DNA of 64,000 nt from NCBI GenBank assembly GCA_032433765.1, contig JAVIAB010000073.1, forward strand, positions 68,429,087 to 68,493,086. The letters are read 5' to 3'. Under the pieces are notes generated by a model that did not search any database, was not told where the DNA came from, and was given only the letters and a program-made list of their open reading frames with translations. Below, piece after piece: positions 12,501 through 27,500 of the stretch. The stretch is from Megaustenia siamemsis (Eukaryota > Mollusca > Gastropoda > Stylommatophora > Ariophantidae). The first letter of the stretch is position 1. Each line of letters begins with the position of its first letter. Made by a program: the position numbers and the translations under genes.

Positions 12501-15500
12501 TACAGAATAGATTAGTAACAAGTAAAGCCGAAATTTAGGAGTAGATAGGTAGTTTAGGACGTTCAATGGGGAATGGACCAATATAGAATAGCTTAGCTCC
12601 ATTGGTGAAGGTTTAGTTAGAGAATGATGAATGTGTGAGACGGAAGGTAATTAACGGTAACTGTAACATCAAGCAGAGAAAGAAGTAATAAAGACTGCCC
12701 ATGAAAAAATAAAGAGGAAATATGCCGATGTCGAGACTTGATGAGTTTATTACAGTTTGGTAATTGTTTGAAGTATTTTTGTTACCTGAGATTCACCAGA
12801 GTTGTGAGATGAATATTACGAGTTAACGGTTAAGAGGGTCAACGGAGGTTGTCACGGCACAATGACGAAAGGAGAAGAACATAACGATCAATCAAGGCTC
12901 ATCAAGGCAATAAAATAACACGCCATCAGGCTGTTGGAGGTCGACAAGATTAAGATGATAAGGAATAAACAAACGGCATGTCAGGTGCAGTGAAATAAGA
13001 ACGCACACCAAGGCACGTCAGGGCATCAGCGCGAAACGGCGTGTTTTGAACGCATACTCTTACTCTGTCACACCAGGATAGAGAGATAGAAGAGAAGGAC
13101 ACGTCAAAGAAATATCTCTGAGAATACTGCCATCGTAAAATATAGAGAAGACTTAACAAGTATAGAAGATATAACAGTTAACGGTACTGCAACGAAAGAG
13201 ATATATATATATAGAAGGTAAAACGGTTGAACACCGCAGAAGAACAAAATAACAACAAAAGAAAACCCCCTTCATCGAGGCAAGATGACGATCTTGAGAC
13301 AGACAGGTTGTGGGTTCGTTAGGATTTTTATTTATGATTTCTCTCTGCGGCAACCACCCCTGGTCTCAGCAGCGAGGCCCAGCTTGAGCTCATCAACTGC
13401 AAAAATATGAGTATCTCCGAAGTCGGAGTTATCTGCCTGTGTGACGAGGGACCCTTGAGCACACGGCTGTCAGGAAAAAATGGATTAACACGCAAAGTAC
13501 AGTTCCTAGTCTCTAGGGACTTCGTCACAGGTAAAAGCTGGCGAACGAAAAAGAAAAAAGAATCTTAATAGAGAAGCAGCATATATTTAAACTAGCCAAG
13601 TACGGGGATCTTACCACCAAGCTGAGACAGCAGAGATCCCAAGTCTGGATGGCAGCTGTGGAGGTTGGCACAAAAGGCCTCATCATTCTATGAATGAGTA
13701 AAGAGACTAGGAATTAAGAGGGAAATGGAAGCATGAGCATGTAGTGTTATGCATGAAGAGGAGCTTACAGAAGCATTTGAAATAAGAACAGGAGTAAGGC
13801 AGGAATGCCTTCTATCTCCATTTCTTTTTCTGCTGGCCATAGATTGGATTATGAAAATAACACAGAACAACAGAAATGGAACCCAGTGGTCACTGACCAA
13901 GCAACTTGATGATTTAGACTAATGACATAGCTCTCCTATCTCATAATCATCAACAGATGCAAGATAAAATTAGCATACTTAATGAAAGATCACAACAGCT
14001 GGGACTGAAAATAAATAGAGATAAGACCAAAATTTATGAGAATTAATGCAGTTGGCAATAACCAAATAACAATAGGAGAAATACCTCAACTAGACAACCT
14101 TACATATATCTGGGCAGTAATATATTCAAAGAGGGAGGAACAGAAAATGATACCAAAATACAGAAAGCAAGAGGAGCCTTTGTTGCACTAGGAAACATTG
14201 AAATTCAAAGAAATTAGGTTAAATGAAAAAAAAAAGTAAAGTGCCCCCCATCACGCCAAGTAGCGTATAGGGAATATGGTGTTAGTGACACCATCGCGGC
14301 TCCCTAATTAGGTTAAATACAAAAACAAAAATTTTCAACTTTCAATGTTAAGTCAGTTCTATTCATCATCATCAAGTACCGGGCCTGCTGGCATAGGTGA
14401 TCATGTCTCTCCACAATTTTCGATCACGACAGTTATTTGTCATTTCTGTTGTTGACCTTCTGCCAAGCCATTCTCTTAAGCTGTCTGTTATTTTTTCTCT
14501 TCGTTTCCCTCTATCTCTTCGTCCCTCAATTTTTCCAGTTGTTACAATATATTCCAGTTGTTCTCTTCTCATTACATGGCCAAAAAATGATAATTGTTTC
14601 TTCCTAATATTGGAAATTAGCTCTCTTTTTGCATTGACCTCTCTCAGAAAATTTTCATTACTCTTCTTAGCTGTCCATGGTATTCTCAACATTCTTCTGT
14701 AAAACCACATTTCTACAGACTCCAGTGATTTTCTTGCCTGTTGTCCTATTGTCCATGATTTGCATCCATATGTTAAGACTGGCTCTACGTAACATTTAAG
14801 ATCTCTTTATATGTCTGTATATATAAAAAAAAAAAGTAAAGTACCCCCGTCACGCCAAGTGGCATATAGGGAAATACGGTGTTAGTGACCCTATATTTTA
14901 CAGACCTTCAGCACATGATTTTTGGGGTAATGTGGTCGGTATTACGCCCTTGCTGCTTTACTTTCCCAGAAAAAAATCCGGTATCCATTTAAGGCTGGGT
15001 GAACCCGTCGGTTGGGATCGAACCCTACCCCTTGTCCTTTGTAGTCCAGTTCACTAACCACTGAGCTATCGCGGCTATGTCTGTATATATGGTCCTATTA
15101 TATGGCAGTGAAACATGGAGAACAATAAAAATGACAATCGTGAATATATAGACTTTTATTAATGGATGATTGCGCAGAATAAAAGGATGGAAATGGCAGG
15201 ACAAAATCACTAACATAGAATTATGGAAATGTACCAGTTAAGTACCAGTGGACAAAGAGATACAATGAAAATGATGGCACTGCATAGGACACACAATGTG
15301 GAAGCCAACTGAGAGTATTATACCACAGACCCTTCTTTGGAATCCCCAGGGGAAAAGACAAAAAGGAAGGAAGGCAGGTGGAAGCAGAGATGAAGATGAT
15401 GTCAAAGACACGGAATGATCTTAAAAGAATGGCAAGAAACAGAATGGCTGGGAAATTGTTTGTTGAAGACCTATGCTGCACAGGGTTTGAAAGGAAGAAG

Positions 15501-18500
15501 AAGCAAGTGTGAACAGTTAAGGATATTGCTGAGTCAGTCAAACATAACAATCTCTGAATAATCCGAGGCTCAGGCGATGAGGTGATTACTTACATTTACA
15601 CGTCAACTGCTCCTGACTCACATCTAAAGTCTGCTGTACTCCAACAGTCCCTTAAATAATCCAAGACTATGGCAATAAAAAGTTACAACATCAACAAATG
15701 CTGCTACAGACCCCATGTTTGCGGTTTTGACAGTTCAAAGGATTGGAGCTCTTAGCTCAACATATCGTTATCACCTGTTATCAGTTGAAGACCTGCCCCA
15801 CTGTGACGAGTTACTCCATGATAAGAGGGTTTAGTTTTATGGGACAGGCAGCCATGAGAGTATATAAGGATGTCACACAGAATAACAAGTCATTTTAAAC
15901 TGCCACTACCATGAAGTGGACATCAATGTGCTGGGTTAAAACTAAGACAGTCATGTGCGACTGGGTATGGACGTTAGATTCAATCAGAAGTGTTAGCATA
16001 ATAAGATTAGTTATTATATGCCAAATATGTGTGAGCCTTCAAATTCACTGCAGCAGGCTATCCGCCACCTAGGAGATTGCCTCCTGGTGTGAAGCTCTGT
16101 ACAGATTCCTATTACTTTTTATTGTCCTAAAATGTTCTAGTATCCATTTATTGTGGTTGTTGTTTTCAGTCCAGCAGCAGCTCAGAAATTTGTAAAGGAG
16201 GGAATAATGTCCATTGAAGGTCAGTCACATTTTTGCATTTACTTTCTTTTTCTTTTTTTTTTAACCATTATCCACCATAAATGCACATTATTTTTTATTT
16301 ATATTGAGGAAAGGCAGAGTAATCATTTTTCAGCTGATATATTTAAATTTATTCTTAAATATATTTTAAAGTTGTGGAAAATTTAAACTTTCTTAACAAC
16401 CAAAATGAAAGTGTTAAAAGACATTGTCATAGACAATACACTACAGATTTACTTGATTTCCTAGCATCTTTAAAATTTAATGTTCTTCCCCACTACTTTC
16501 ACAGATTAAAGTTTATTAATTTGCATTTGTTAGACAAAAATTCTCAAATGTATCTCACAACTTTTGCATTTGTCCTTTGTTCATGGTTTTATATACTAAC
16601 AGGAAGTTTAATATTATATTACATTGCATTATAACAAATGTTTGTCTTTTAAATATACAATTATGTTCGACCATACGGAGTAAATTTTCAAGCTTAATTT
16701 ATATTTCAACCCTACAATCCTATCCCTTGTAACAGATTTGAAGAAAAACATAAACAAGCTCAATAATCATCAGAAGATTGGGTTAAAGTAAGTGTTTGTG
16801 TGTGTTTGTGTAAAATTGCAGAATTAATTATAATTAACTGTTAATATACATAATTTCAACAGAAACAAAGAAAATACTCAAAACCCACAAGTGGATATCA
16901 AAATTGAAGGAATAGACCTTGAGACAGTTCAGAACTATAACTACCTTGGACATACTATAACCAGTGATGGAAAATGTACAACTGAAATAAACAAAAGAAT
17001 AGGAATGGCAAAAAGTAATTTTAATGTCATGAAGGACATACTAACATCAAAACAAATAACACCAGAGCTAAAACTAAGAATAGCAAAATGTTACATCTTC
17101 TCAATATTCCTATATGGTGCTGAAACATGGACATTAGACAAGAAAACAGAACAGAGAATTGAAGCCTTTGAAATGTGGATATATAGAAGAATAGGTAGAA
17201 TTGGATGGAAGGAAAAGAAAACAAATGACAAAGTCTTAAAACAACTAAAAATGAAAAGAGAACTTCTGAACACAATTAGAACAAGACAAATGCGATTCTT
17301 AGGCCATGTTAAAAGACACAACAGCCTACTGAAAGTGATCCTGGAGGGGAAAATACAAGGTAAAAGAGGCAGAGGCAGACCAAGATTAACATGGACGAGT
17401 AACATCAAAAGATGGACAAATCAACCGATGACAACCTGCACCATCAAAGCAAGAGATAGAGCAAAATGGCGCTCCATGGTAGCCAACCTTCGTTGCGGAG
17501 ACGGCACTCAATGATGATGATGATACATAATTTGTATACATTCATTGTATAAACATTTTGGGCAAACCTGAGAGCTTATTTATATTAATAATATTAGTTT
17601 CAGTGATTGGTTACCTGGTTTTTAGGATATTTTCTTTTGGTACAATGTGAAACCATTATAAATTGTTAATAATGTTTATTTATAATGTATATTTATGATG
17701 TATAATTTTACATTACAAAATTTATTTATATTTTTTCCTTTTATTTCTGCTATATATGTTGTTTGACTTCATAAAATCAATACTGTGCTACTTTGAAGCA
17801 CAAAGATTTTAAAAAAAAAATGTTCTGCATTTGACATGATGAGAATGGAGTATCTGTTTAAGCTTTGACATAGCCCCAAAGAACTCTATGTTAGTGCCCA
17901 TTAGACATGAAACAGAAAGAAAATTATAATTTCTTCTTTGTTTATACTGCTTCTTTAACTTCATAACTCCACCAAGATGTTCTTTTCTGACAACCTTGCT
18001 TTAATTTCTTTCTCCAAATTTTGTATTCATCATCTTCTCATTGCTGCTTTAAATGTTTTGCATGCATCATATTGTTGGCTGTTGCTATTTAAAAGCCACA
18101 AAAATGTTACACATTTCAGATGGTTTCATCTTCATTCTTTTTTTAAATTTCTGACACATACCTGTCTGTATGTTCCTCTGATTTATGGTTCATTTAACTG
18201 CCATTTTGAGGGTCAGTGTCCACACTGATATCTAGAATGACTTCAGTTATGTTCTTCTCTTTGTCTGACGTGTATGTACTCAATTTGAGATGACTGATCA
18301 ATGTTGTCCCATCTACACCCTGTTTTGATGTGGCCTCTACATGATGATAGAGGATAATAGTTCATCATTACTAATTTCACTGCAGTGCATAAAGTAATAG
18401 GTTCTTTATAATTGCTGTCATATTTATTTAATTCCTCTATTTGGCTTTCCATCTTCATTACTTAAATACTCAGACATCAAAATAACAAATAATATATTGT

Positions 18501-21500
18501 ATATTCTGGTTATCCATTACAATCCTCATCAAGGCCAGCTCATTGTTGTGGGGATGTGGCTTAACAGTCACCTGGGTCTGAAAACCAAGACTGGCCAGGC
18601 CAGTCATTTTCATTTGTAATTACAGTTCATATGTGTTGTTTTTTCTTAGTTATTTGAGGGTATGTCTTTTGATATTAATTATTTTAAAACAGCACATGAC
18701 ATATTTGAGAATCAGTCATTTATGTAGTCAAGCATATATTTGTCTTAATTCTTAAAATGTATATAGATATCTACGATTATAAACAAAGACAACACACAGA
18801 GCTTACAAAGCAATAATCATGATAAATGGAAGAAACCTAGAAAGTTCAAGATTAAATTTATCTTGGATATGTCATAATTAGTGATAGAAAATGCAAGGCA
18901 GAAATATCATCATCATCAAGTACCGGGCCTGCTGGCGTAGGTGATCATGTCTCTCCACAATTTTTGATCACGACAGTTATTTGTCATTTCTGTTGTTGAC
19001 CTTCTGCCAAGCCATTCTCTTAAGCTGTCTGGTATTTTTTCTCTTTGCTTTCCTCTATCTCTTCGTCCCTCAATTTTCCCAGTTGTTACAATATATTCTA
19101 GTTGTTCTCTTCTCATTACATGGCCAAAAAATTATGATTCTTAATATTGGAAATTAGCTCTCTTTTTGCTTTGGCCTCTTTCAGAACATTTTCAATATAT
19201 AAATCAGGACTAAAATTAAGAATAATAAAATGTTGTTGAAAGGAAAATGCAAGGTAAATGATGTAGAGGTAAACAAAGATTAAAATGGACTGATGACATC
19301 AATGGATGGATAAAGGAGAACAGCATGTGCCATGAAGGCTGGACTTAGGCTGTCATGACACTTTATGGTAACTAATCTTCTATGTGGAGGTGGCACAAAA
19401 TGTTATGAATATGTAAACAATATCATTGTTTCACTGTTTCTCAGACATAATTTTATGTATGAGACAGAATGAAATTTGACTTGGACACTTTTCTCACAGA
19501 CACTTTGAGGACTTTGAGAAAAGAATTCCAAGGGAAGAGATGGTTAAACTTCAGGTATGTCAACATTATTTTATTATACTTGTATTTATTAATCTTAAAC
19601 ATTTAATATGTCCCTAGACAACGTGAAAATAAACGTTATATCTATAATTATTTTAATCTACCATCTTGACTAAAAATCTTGAGGCAAATCTTCTCTGTCT
19701 GACACTTCCATCTATGACAAACTTCCTGCAAACTCTAGAACCAGATTTAAGTTTCAATATCAACAGATTCATAATCTAGACTAACTTCCCATACTAAAGA
19801 AATAGCCTCTCTCTGTCCACGTCTTTCTGTCTTCCCCTCTAACGTATCACCCTCTTCTTAAATAATGAATCCAGCTAAACTTGGAATATTATCAAAATTG
19901 GCTGTTCTCTGTGAGCAAGATCCACTTGGCTGTGCATGTGCCAATGTTTTTGTACAGCTTGGCACTCATCTTATCAACAGCCAATGTGTATTAAGTCAAC
20001 ACTACCTGAATGCAACATTTGTATTGTGTTACTTGGGTTTGATAGAGCAATTGAGTCAGTATTGGTCATAGGCTAAGTTTGAAATTATCTTTATCGTTTA
20101 CATTTTCTCTTATGAATTATTACTACATGTGTCAGATGAACAAACACTACTACACAGCCATTGATCAGTTCTTGATTACAGACTGTTTTGCTAAAATTTT
20201 GTGAGGAATTTATTATGGTCTGGGTGTATGAAATGATCACAGTGTTTATGCTTCCTTTTCTGTTTTCCAGCATTCAAAATTCAAATACTGACAGTACAAA
20301 TGTCCTTGGTTTGAATTTCATGTCATAGCAAAAGAATTATGTCGTTTAGATTTGTAATAGCTGTTATTGATCAGATTGAGTTTCATACATTAATTATTTA
20401 AAAAATTGATTGTATTTGACATGTGATTATTTTTAGTAAGTTAATATCTTTCAATAGTTTAGATAAATTTTAAGTGTAACATAGAATAATGTCATGCTTA
20501 TAACATTGATCAAAGATCATGCACTCACTGTATTTGTTAGATCATATAGCTGGGGAACTCATAATTTAGTTTCTACTCTTACTATTGAGTTTTCATCGCT
20601 TGTTTATTATAGAGCATTGCTAGTAAAAGTAATTATTTTTATTTCAGGATCTGGTAATAAAACAGATACAAGAAATTGATAAGCAATACATGGCTGAAGT
20701 GTGTGGAAGCTTTAGAAGAGGTGTTTATTGTTACTTAGTTTAATACTCAGTCACTGAGTTGTGATTCAAGAGTAAATAATCTTTATCCCCTTTAGAAAAT
20801 TATGCTTTACTGTCATTAAGGCCACTGAGGAATCAGATGCAACAAGTATATATACCATGTTTGGGTGTTCTTATATTTTCATCTTAATTGCATAGGAGTA
20901 CTGTGGAGCCTCAGAATTACCCTAACTTAAAATTTTCAGAGTTTGAACATTAGTTTGAAAGAATTTTGATCTGGAGTTTGACTGACGCTTCTATGTTCAA
21001 ACTGCACATGTACAGGCACAGTGAACAAATGTTGTCTGTAAATGCACTTTTTTTTTTTACTTGCCATCTTTAACTTGTGCATAATGCACATGGGTCCTCC
21101 AGTTTGTTGCCATTATTCATGAAGGTTAGACATCAGATCTCTCTACCTGGAGACCAGGGCAGGGTAAAGCCACGAAGGAACCACAGATTTAATTTGTTTA
21201 AAATTCCCACTGTCTGACATTTTTTTTTTCACTTTGTTTTTGCTTATCTAGAACCATTATCTATTAAATATAGCATCCTAGAAAAGTGTTGCCGAAGCAA
21301 AGCCTAAGAGCAAGGTTGTAGTATTGATGATTGAAATGAAATATTAACTTCGTGTGACATATGAAAGTGGTGTACATGTTGTGACATATGAAAGTGGTGT
21401 ACATGTGGTGAATTCTTAAAAAGAGGGGAAGTAAACCACAAAAGTAGTGTTAAGGGGGAGTGGGGGAGAGAGAGATCCCCAGAAGTAGTTATTTGGTGTG

Positions 21501-24500
21501 TTAATGAAAGGGAACTCCCCTTTCAGTTACTAATCTTTCTCATCCTCTCCATCAGCCACAATGGTCATTACCATGCCTTATGTATTAAGTTACAGTAAAT
21601 TAAATATTTAATTTATTATGTGTCATCTACATATTTTATTTGTTGTTTCTATTCTTAGTTTATTATTTAGGGCATTTGTCTGTATTTTTGCCTTAACCCT
21701 AAATTACAATAGTGTTGTAAAAATTACCACATCAAAATGTTAATTCTTCAAATTTGATTTTGCCTTCGTCAAACATTTGCCCCTCTATGTACCTTCCTGT
21801 CAAACCTTTGCCCCTCTATGTACCTTCCTGTCAAACATTTGCCCCTCTATGTACCTTCCTAATTACTACTTCTGGTGACCCCTGAGTGTTGGATTTATGT
21901 CCATTGAACCTGGATTATTTTTTTCATTCTGTGAGAAAGGATCTCGTATAGTGCAAAAAATGTTTTGCAGTTTTCAAGAAATTTGTTGGTTTTTTTTTCC
22001 CTTTTTTTTTTAATTGCTGTGACCAGGGAAATCATTGGTCAACATCAAACAGCCCTTTGTAACTTGTGAACTGCAGCGAATAACGCTATGAGACAGCCAA
22101 ACTTACTGCAGCGTGTCAATAGACAATATAACATGCCTGGTCCATGCGATCAAATTTCATGTCATTAATCAACCTGAGCTTGGAAAGTATGAGTTCCTGT
22201 GTCTGTCCTTGTGTAAACACACACCTTGGTTTCATATAAGGGAGAGTCTATATATACCTAGGGTTATATTGTACGTATTTACTGTTTAAGTTTATAAAAA
22301 TGGGTATTGTTTAGGCCAAAAATGTATAGAAATAAAAACTATGGAAAGCAAACAAGACTTAAGAGGAATGCACACAGAAATAAAGAGAATGACTAATAAA
22401 AATAAAAAAGCCACAGAAGGTGGATGCATTGCAGACAAAAAAGGAAAAATGTTAACAGACAATAAGGATATTATAGATAGATGGCAGGAATATATAGCAG
22501 AATTATTTCAGGATCAAAGGGACAAGAAACCAGTTATAAAATGTACATCAGGCTATAAAATCTTAAAATCTGAGGTGGAAAAAGCTATAAAAACAACGAA
22601 AAAGGGAAAAGCAGCAGGACCTGACAGCATACAGATAGAGGTGATACCGGCACCAACAGATTTTGGCATTGAAGTGATTACAGACATATGCAACGACATA
22701 TACCACACAGGATACATACCAAATGAACTAAAAACATCAACTTTAATTGCATTGCCTAAAAAGAATGGTGCAGTTGAATGCAGTGACTTTAGAACAATAA
22801 GCCTAATGAGCCATGTTACAAAAATCTTGCTAAAAGTTATACACGGAAGGATTCAGAATAAAATCAATACTGAATTAGATGAGCAGCAATTTGGATTTAG
22901 GAAAAATAGCGGGACAAAAGAAGTCATATTCTGCATGAGAACATTAATCGAAAAATACACAGAAGTAAACAAACCAATATATGCCTGCTTCATAGACTAC
23001 ACCAAAGCTTTTGATAGAGCACACCACAAACAACTTATAGAATGCCTAAAAGAGATACATCTAGATGACATGGACATACGACTAATATGTAATCTATACT
23101 GGGAGCAAACACATATAAAAATATAACAAAGAGAACTCTACACCCATTGATATAAAAAGAGGAGTAAAACAGGGATGCATCCTATCACCAAGCTTGTTCA
23201 ATCTATACACTGAGCAAATTTTTAAAAACATAGAGATACCAGGCCTACAAATACAATTAATGGAAAGATAATCAATAACCTAAGATATGCTGACAATACT
23301 GTACTACTAGCAGAAAATCCTAAAAATCTAAAATTACTTAATGAAATAAACATGACAAGCAAAAAATATGGACTAGATATGAATATCAAAAAGACTAAAA
23401 CTATGATCATAAACAAAGAAGATACTCTTTAATATCTAAGGAATCTCTCTTAATCTTTAAGGAATAGACCTGGAGACAGTTCAGAACTACAGCTACCTTG
23501 GACATATTATAACCAGTGATGGAAAATGTACAACTGAAATAAACAAAAGAATAGGAATGGCAAAAAGTAATTTTAATGTCATTAAGAACATACTAACATC
23601 AAAACAAATAACACCAGGGCTAAAACTAAAAATAGCAAAATGTTACATCTTCTCAATATTCCTATATGGTGCAGAAACAATGACATTAGACAAGAAAACA
23701 GAACAGAGAATTGAAGCCTTTGAAATGTGGATATAAAGAAGAATAGGTAGAATTGGATGGAAGGAAAAGAAAACAAACGATGAAGTCTTGAAACAACTAA
23801 AAATGAAAAGAGAACTACTAAGCACAATTCAAACAAGACACATGCGATTTTTAGGCCATGTTAAAAGACACAACAGCTTACTAAAAGTAATCCTGGAGGG
23901 GAAAATACAAGGTAAAAGAGGCAGACCAAGACTAACATGGATGAGTAACATCAAAAGATGGACAAATCAGCCTATGACAACCTGCACCATCAAAGCAATA
24001 GACAGAGCAGAATGGCGATCCATGGTAGCCAACCTTCGTTGCGGAGAAGGCACTCAATGATGATGATTGTTTAGGGTCTTTTTTTTTTGTTGCCAGCTTT
24101 CACCACTGGCGAAGTCCCTGGAGGCTAGGAACTGAATTTTGCCTGTTAATCCATTTTTCCCTGGCAGCCGTGTGCACAGGGGTCCCTCGCCATACAGGCA
24201 GATAGCTCCGTCTTTGGAGGTACTCATATTTTTTTCCATCGATGAGTAATTGACGTTTCAAGCCGGGTCTCCCTGCTGTTTAGGGTCTGAGAATGAATTA
24301 TTTCACTTTCCATTATTTCTAATAAAAAAATAATAATTTGAACTTCAAACAATTCAGAGTTCAAACAGCCTGCTGGAATGAATTAAGTTTGAAGTACAAG
24401 GCATAACTGTAAATGTTTTTTTTTCAATTTCCTCCTGTTTTGGACTAGCCTTTCAGATTCTATTTATTTTTTCCATTCTCCTGATGTATGTTTTTTTTTT

Positions 24501-27500
24501 AAACTTCTGCTTCATTTAATTTTATTTCCGTTCTTTATTTATTTATTATTTTTGCATAAATTTCAGAAAGGAATCTTGTGTTGCTTTAATGTGATAAAGG
24601 TAATGGTTGTCAATCACAAACAATGATAATAGTCTTTGGCTTATTTCATCTCTCATGTGTGCAAGTAGTAATTTCAAAGTTAAATTCTGGCATCACAAGC
24701 TAGCCAGGGTCAATGGCCCAAAGTTGATCAAAATCTCACTTTACTCTTGCTCCCAAGAGAGCTCCTTAGAAGTGGTCAGTGTCATCACAAAAGACTGGCT
24801 ATTGAAATAAAGATCACCTTAGTCCCTGCAATGTTGATATAAAGGACCTAGCATAGTACTCCCCACTAGGATGGACATGCTTCAGTTTCTTTTGTGGAAA
24901 CTTGTAAATCAAGAAAGCTGTTGCAGTCCCCAACATAAATTGGCCTAAGAGCTAATAGCTCATGACATTAAACTCAGCTTAACTCAGATGTGGCATAAAG
25001 GGATGCCCTGGTACATGTAAAGCATGTATGATTAGAGCTGTTTATATGGGTGTTGATTTGCTGTATCCTTTCTGGCAATATGTTTTAATCATGCCATGCC
25101 AATTTGGCATTTCTTTGCAAAGCAGATGTCTATAGCAATCTGTAGTATTACTCTTGTCTACTCTTCTTGCCCTAGCTGTGCTATATAAGTCATAGCCATA
25201 CAATGACAGGAAAAATTCATTATATAATAAAAGGAGGAATTCATAATATAACAAATATTTCACGTTTCTACAATTTGAAATAATTAATTTCCAAAAAACA
25301 AAATCCTGTGTAAGTTTTAAGTTCTTTTTTTTTTCCTTTCAGGAGCACAGAGCAGTGGTGACATTGACTTCTTATTAACACATCCAGAATACACATCCAC
25401 CACCAAGAAGAGGGTAAAAAGTTATTGTGAATTATAAGCACAATTTTCTCAATAAATACATTACATTTTGTAATATTGACAGCTATATAAATTGTTATAT
25501 TAGGAAGAGGGGGGACGCCGGCCTCAAGACAGAGAGGTTGTGGGTTCAAATCCTGGCTACACCGGTTGAGATTTTAATTTATTTCTCTCTGCGGCAACCA
25601 CCCCTAGTCTCAGCAGCGAGGCCCGGCTTGAAACGTTAATTACTCATCGACGGAAAAATATGAGCACCTCCGAAGTCTGAGTTATCTGCCTGTGCAGCGA
25701 GGGACCCTGTGTACACGGCTGCCAGGGAAAAATGGATTAACACGCAAAATTCAGTTCCTAGTCTCTAGGGACTTCGTCAGAGCATCCGAACAAAAAGAAA
25801 AAATATTAGGAAGAAACAATCACCATTTTTTTTGCCATATAATGAGGAGAGGGAACAGGTGGAATATATTGTGACAACTGGGAAAGTTGAAGAATGAAGA
25901 GATACCAGACAGCTTAAGAGAATGGCTTGGCAGAAGGTCAACAACAGAAATTATAAATAACTATGAAGATCAAAAGTTGTGGGGAAACATGATCACCTAC
26001 ACCAGCAGGCATGGTACTTGAAGGTGATGATATAAACTGTTATATTATTTGAGATTTTTAAAATTATAAATGCCAGCAATATTTTAAGTTGATTATTGTT
26101 TCAATGTCAGTCAACTTAGTGTTTAGAAAACAGTCTGCACAACATTCATCCCATCTTCTGTGAGAGCTGGAGAATAAAGGCTGTGCTTATCCCAGCACAG
26201 TTATCACATGATGAACAAATCCGAGTTTTCAATTTTACCTCCTATATCTCATGCCTTTTCTAAAAATCCTGCCAGGAATTGAATCTGCTGTAACTAAAGC
26301 TATGAGTTATTATCAATTTATGTGGGCATTCAGTCATAAACTTTCTAAAATTAACTGTCTGGTATTTAAAAATAGATTTTATTTGTTCTAATGCTAAACT
26401 AGAACATTACTTAGCATAATTGTTCACATCCAGAACATTGTTCTAGCTTAATTTTTCACATCCAGAACATTATTCTAACATAACTTTTCACATCCATAAG
26501 AACATTGTTCTAGCTTAATTGTTCACATCCAGAACATTATTCTAACATAACTTTTCACATCCATAAGAACATTGTTCTAGCTTAATTGTTCACATCCAGA
26601 ACATTATTCTAACATAACTTTTCACTTCCATAAGAACATTGTTCTAGCTTAATTATGTACTACCAGAAAACATTGTCATTCATCATCATCTAGTAGCTTT
26701 TCCAGAAGAGGATGTTGCATTTTCTTGACGGTCTGAATGTTTTTCATCATTTTCCTGATTGCCCCCTTTTCTGCTATTAAGGAACTATATCTTTCATTAT
26801 TTTTCTTTCAAGGTCTTTATGTAATTTGATGTGGCCAAAATATTTGTTTTTTTGCCAAATAAAATTCAATGTGATGTGATAAGAGGCAATAAAAGAATCT
26901 CAAAGCAGACTCTCAAATGGGTGCCAGAGGGTAAAAAAAAAGAGGCTGACCTAGAGAAACACTAACAAGAACAGCAGGCATCAGCTCCTTCACTAAGAAT
27001 GAGCAACTCGTTCAGAAAAGAGCCGTGTGGCGAGACACATTGCAGATCCTGTGCAAGGTCTGACAGTTGAAAGATCATCGGACACAAGAGTCTAGAATTT
27101 CTGCCCTATGTACCATCTTCAGCTTAAAAGTGCAATAGATAGATGGAATAAAATTCACTAGCCGGTTTTCATTTCTCTTAATATACTTGTGTATGTGAGG
27201 ATGCTCAGTTTAGTGGTGCACATTTGGTCAAGGTAATCTTGAAGACTTAGAATAACCACGGCAGATCTAAAAGTGTAAAGTAAAAACTACAAGCTTCAGC
27301 CTGCACAGAAACGTGTATAATCACAGGTACCTAGAAATGTAGAAAATAGCAGTTTTTTTTTAATTAGTGAAGGTTATTCTCAGTCTTTTCATGATAGTCC
27401 AGGTTAAAAATGTATCATCTGTATTCCCCACCCTTACGTTTGTGACAGCAGTACCTGACCACAGTGTTAAATGGCATATGGAGGCACATGCTGCTGGTGA

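Larger units (their letters stand above)
20901..24409 (+). mobile_element. Tigger/pogo-like DNA transposon remnant (interrupted)
   Basis: The 5' end CTGTGGAGCCTC and 3' end AAGGCATAACTG are each next to TA and resemble imperfect Tigger inverted termini. 21285-21340 aligns with the transposase N-terminal region of the copy at 40970-41060. The element is interrupted by LINE1 (22316-24065) and SINE C (24080-24276). No transposase frame survives. Confidence 0.65.
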
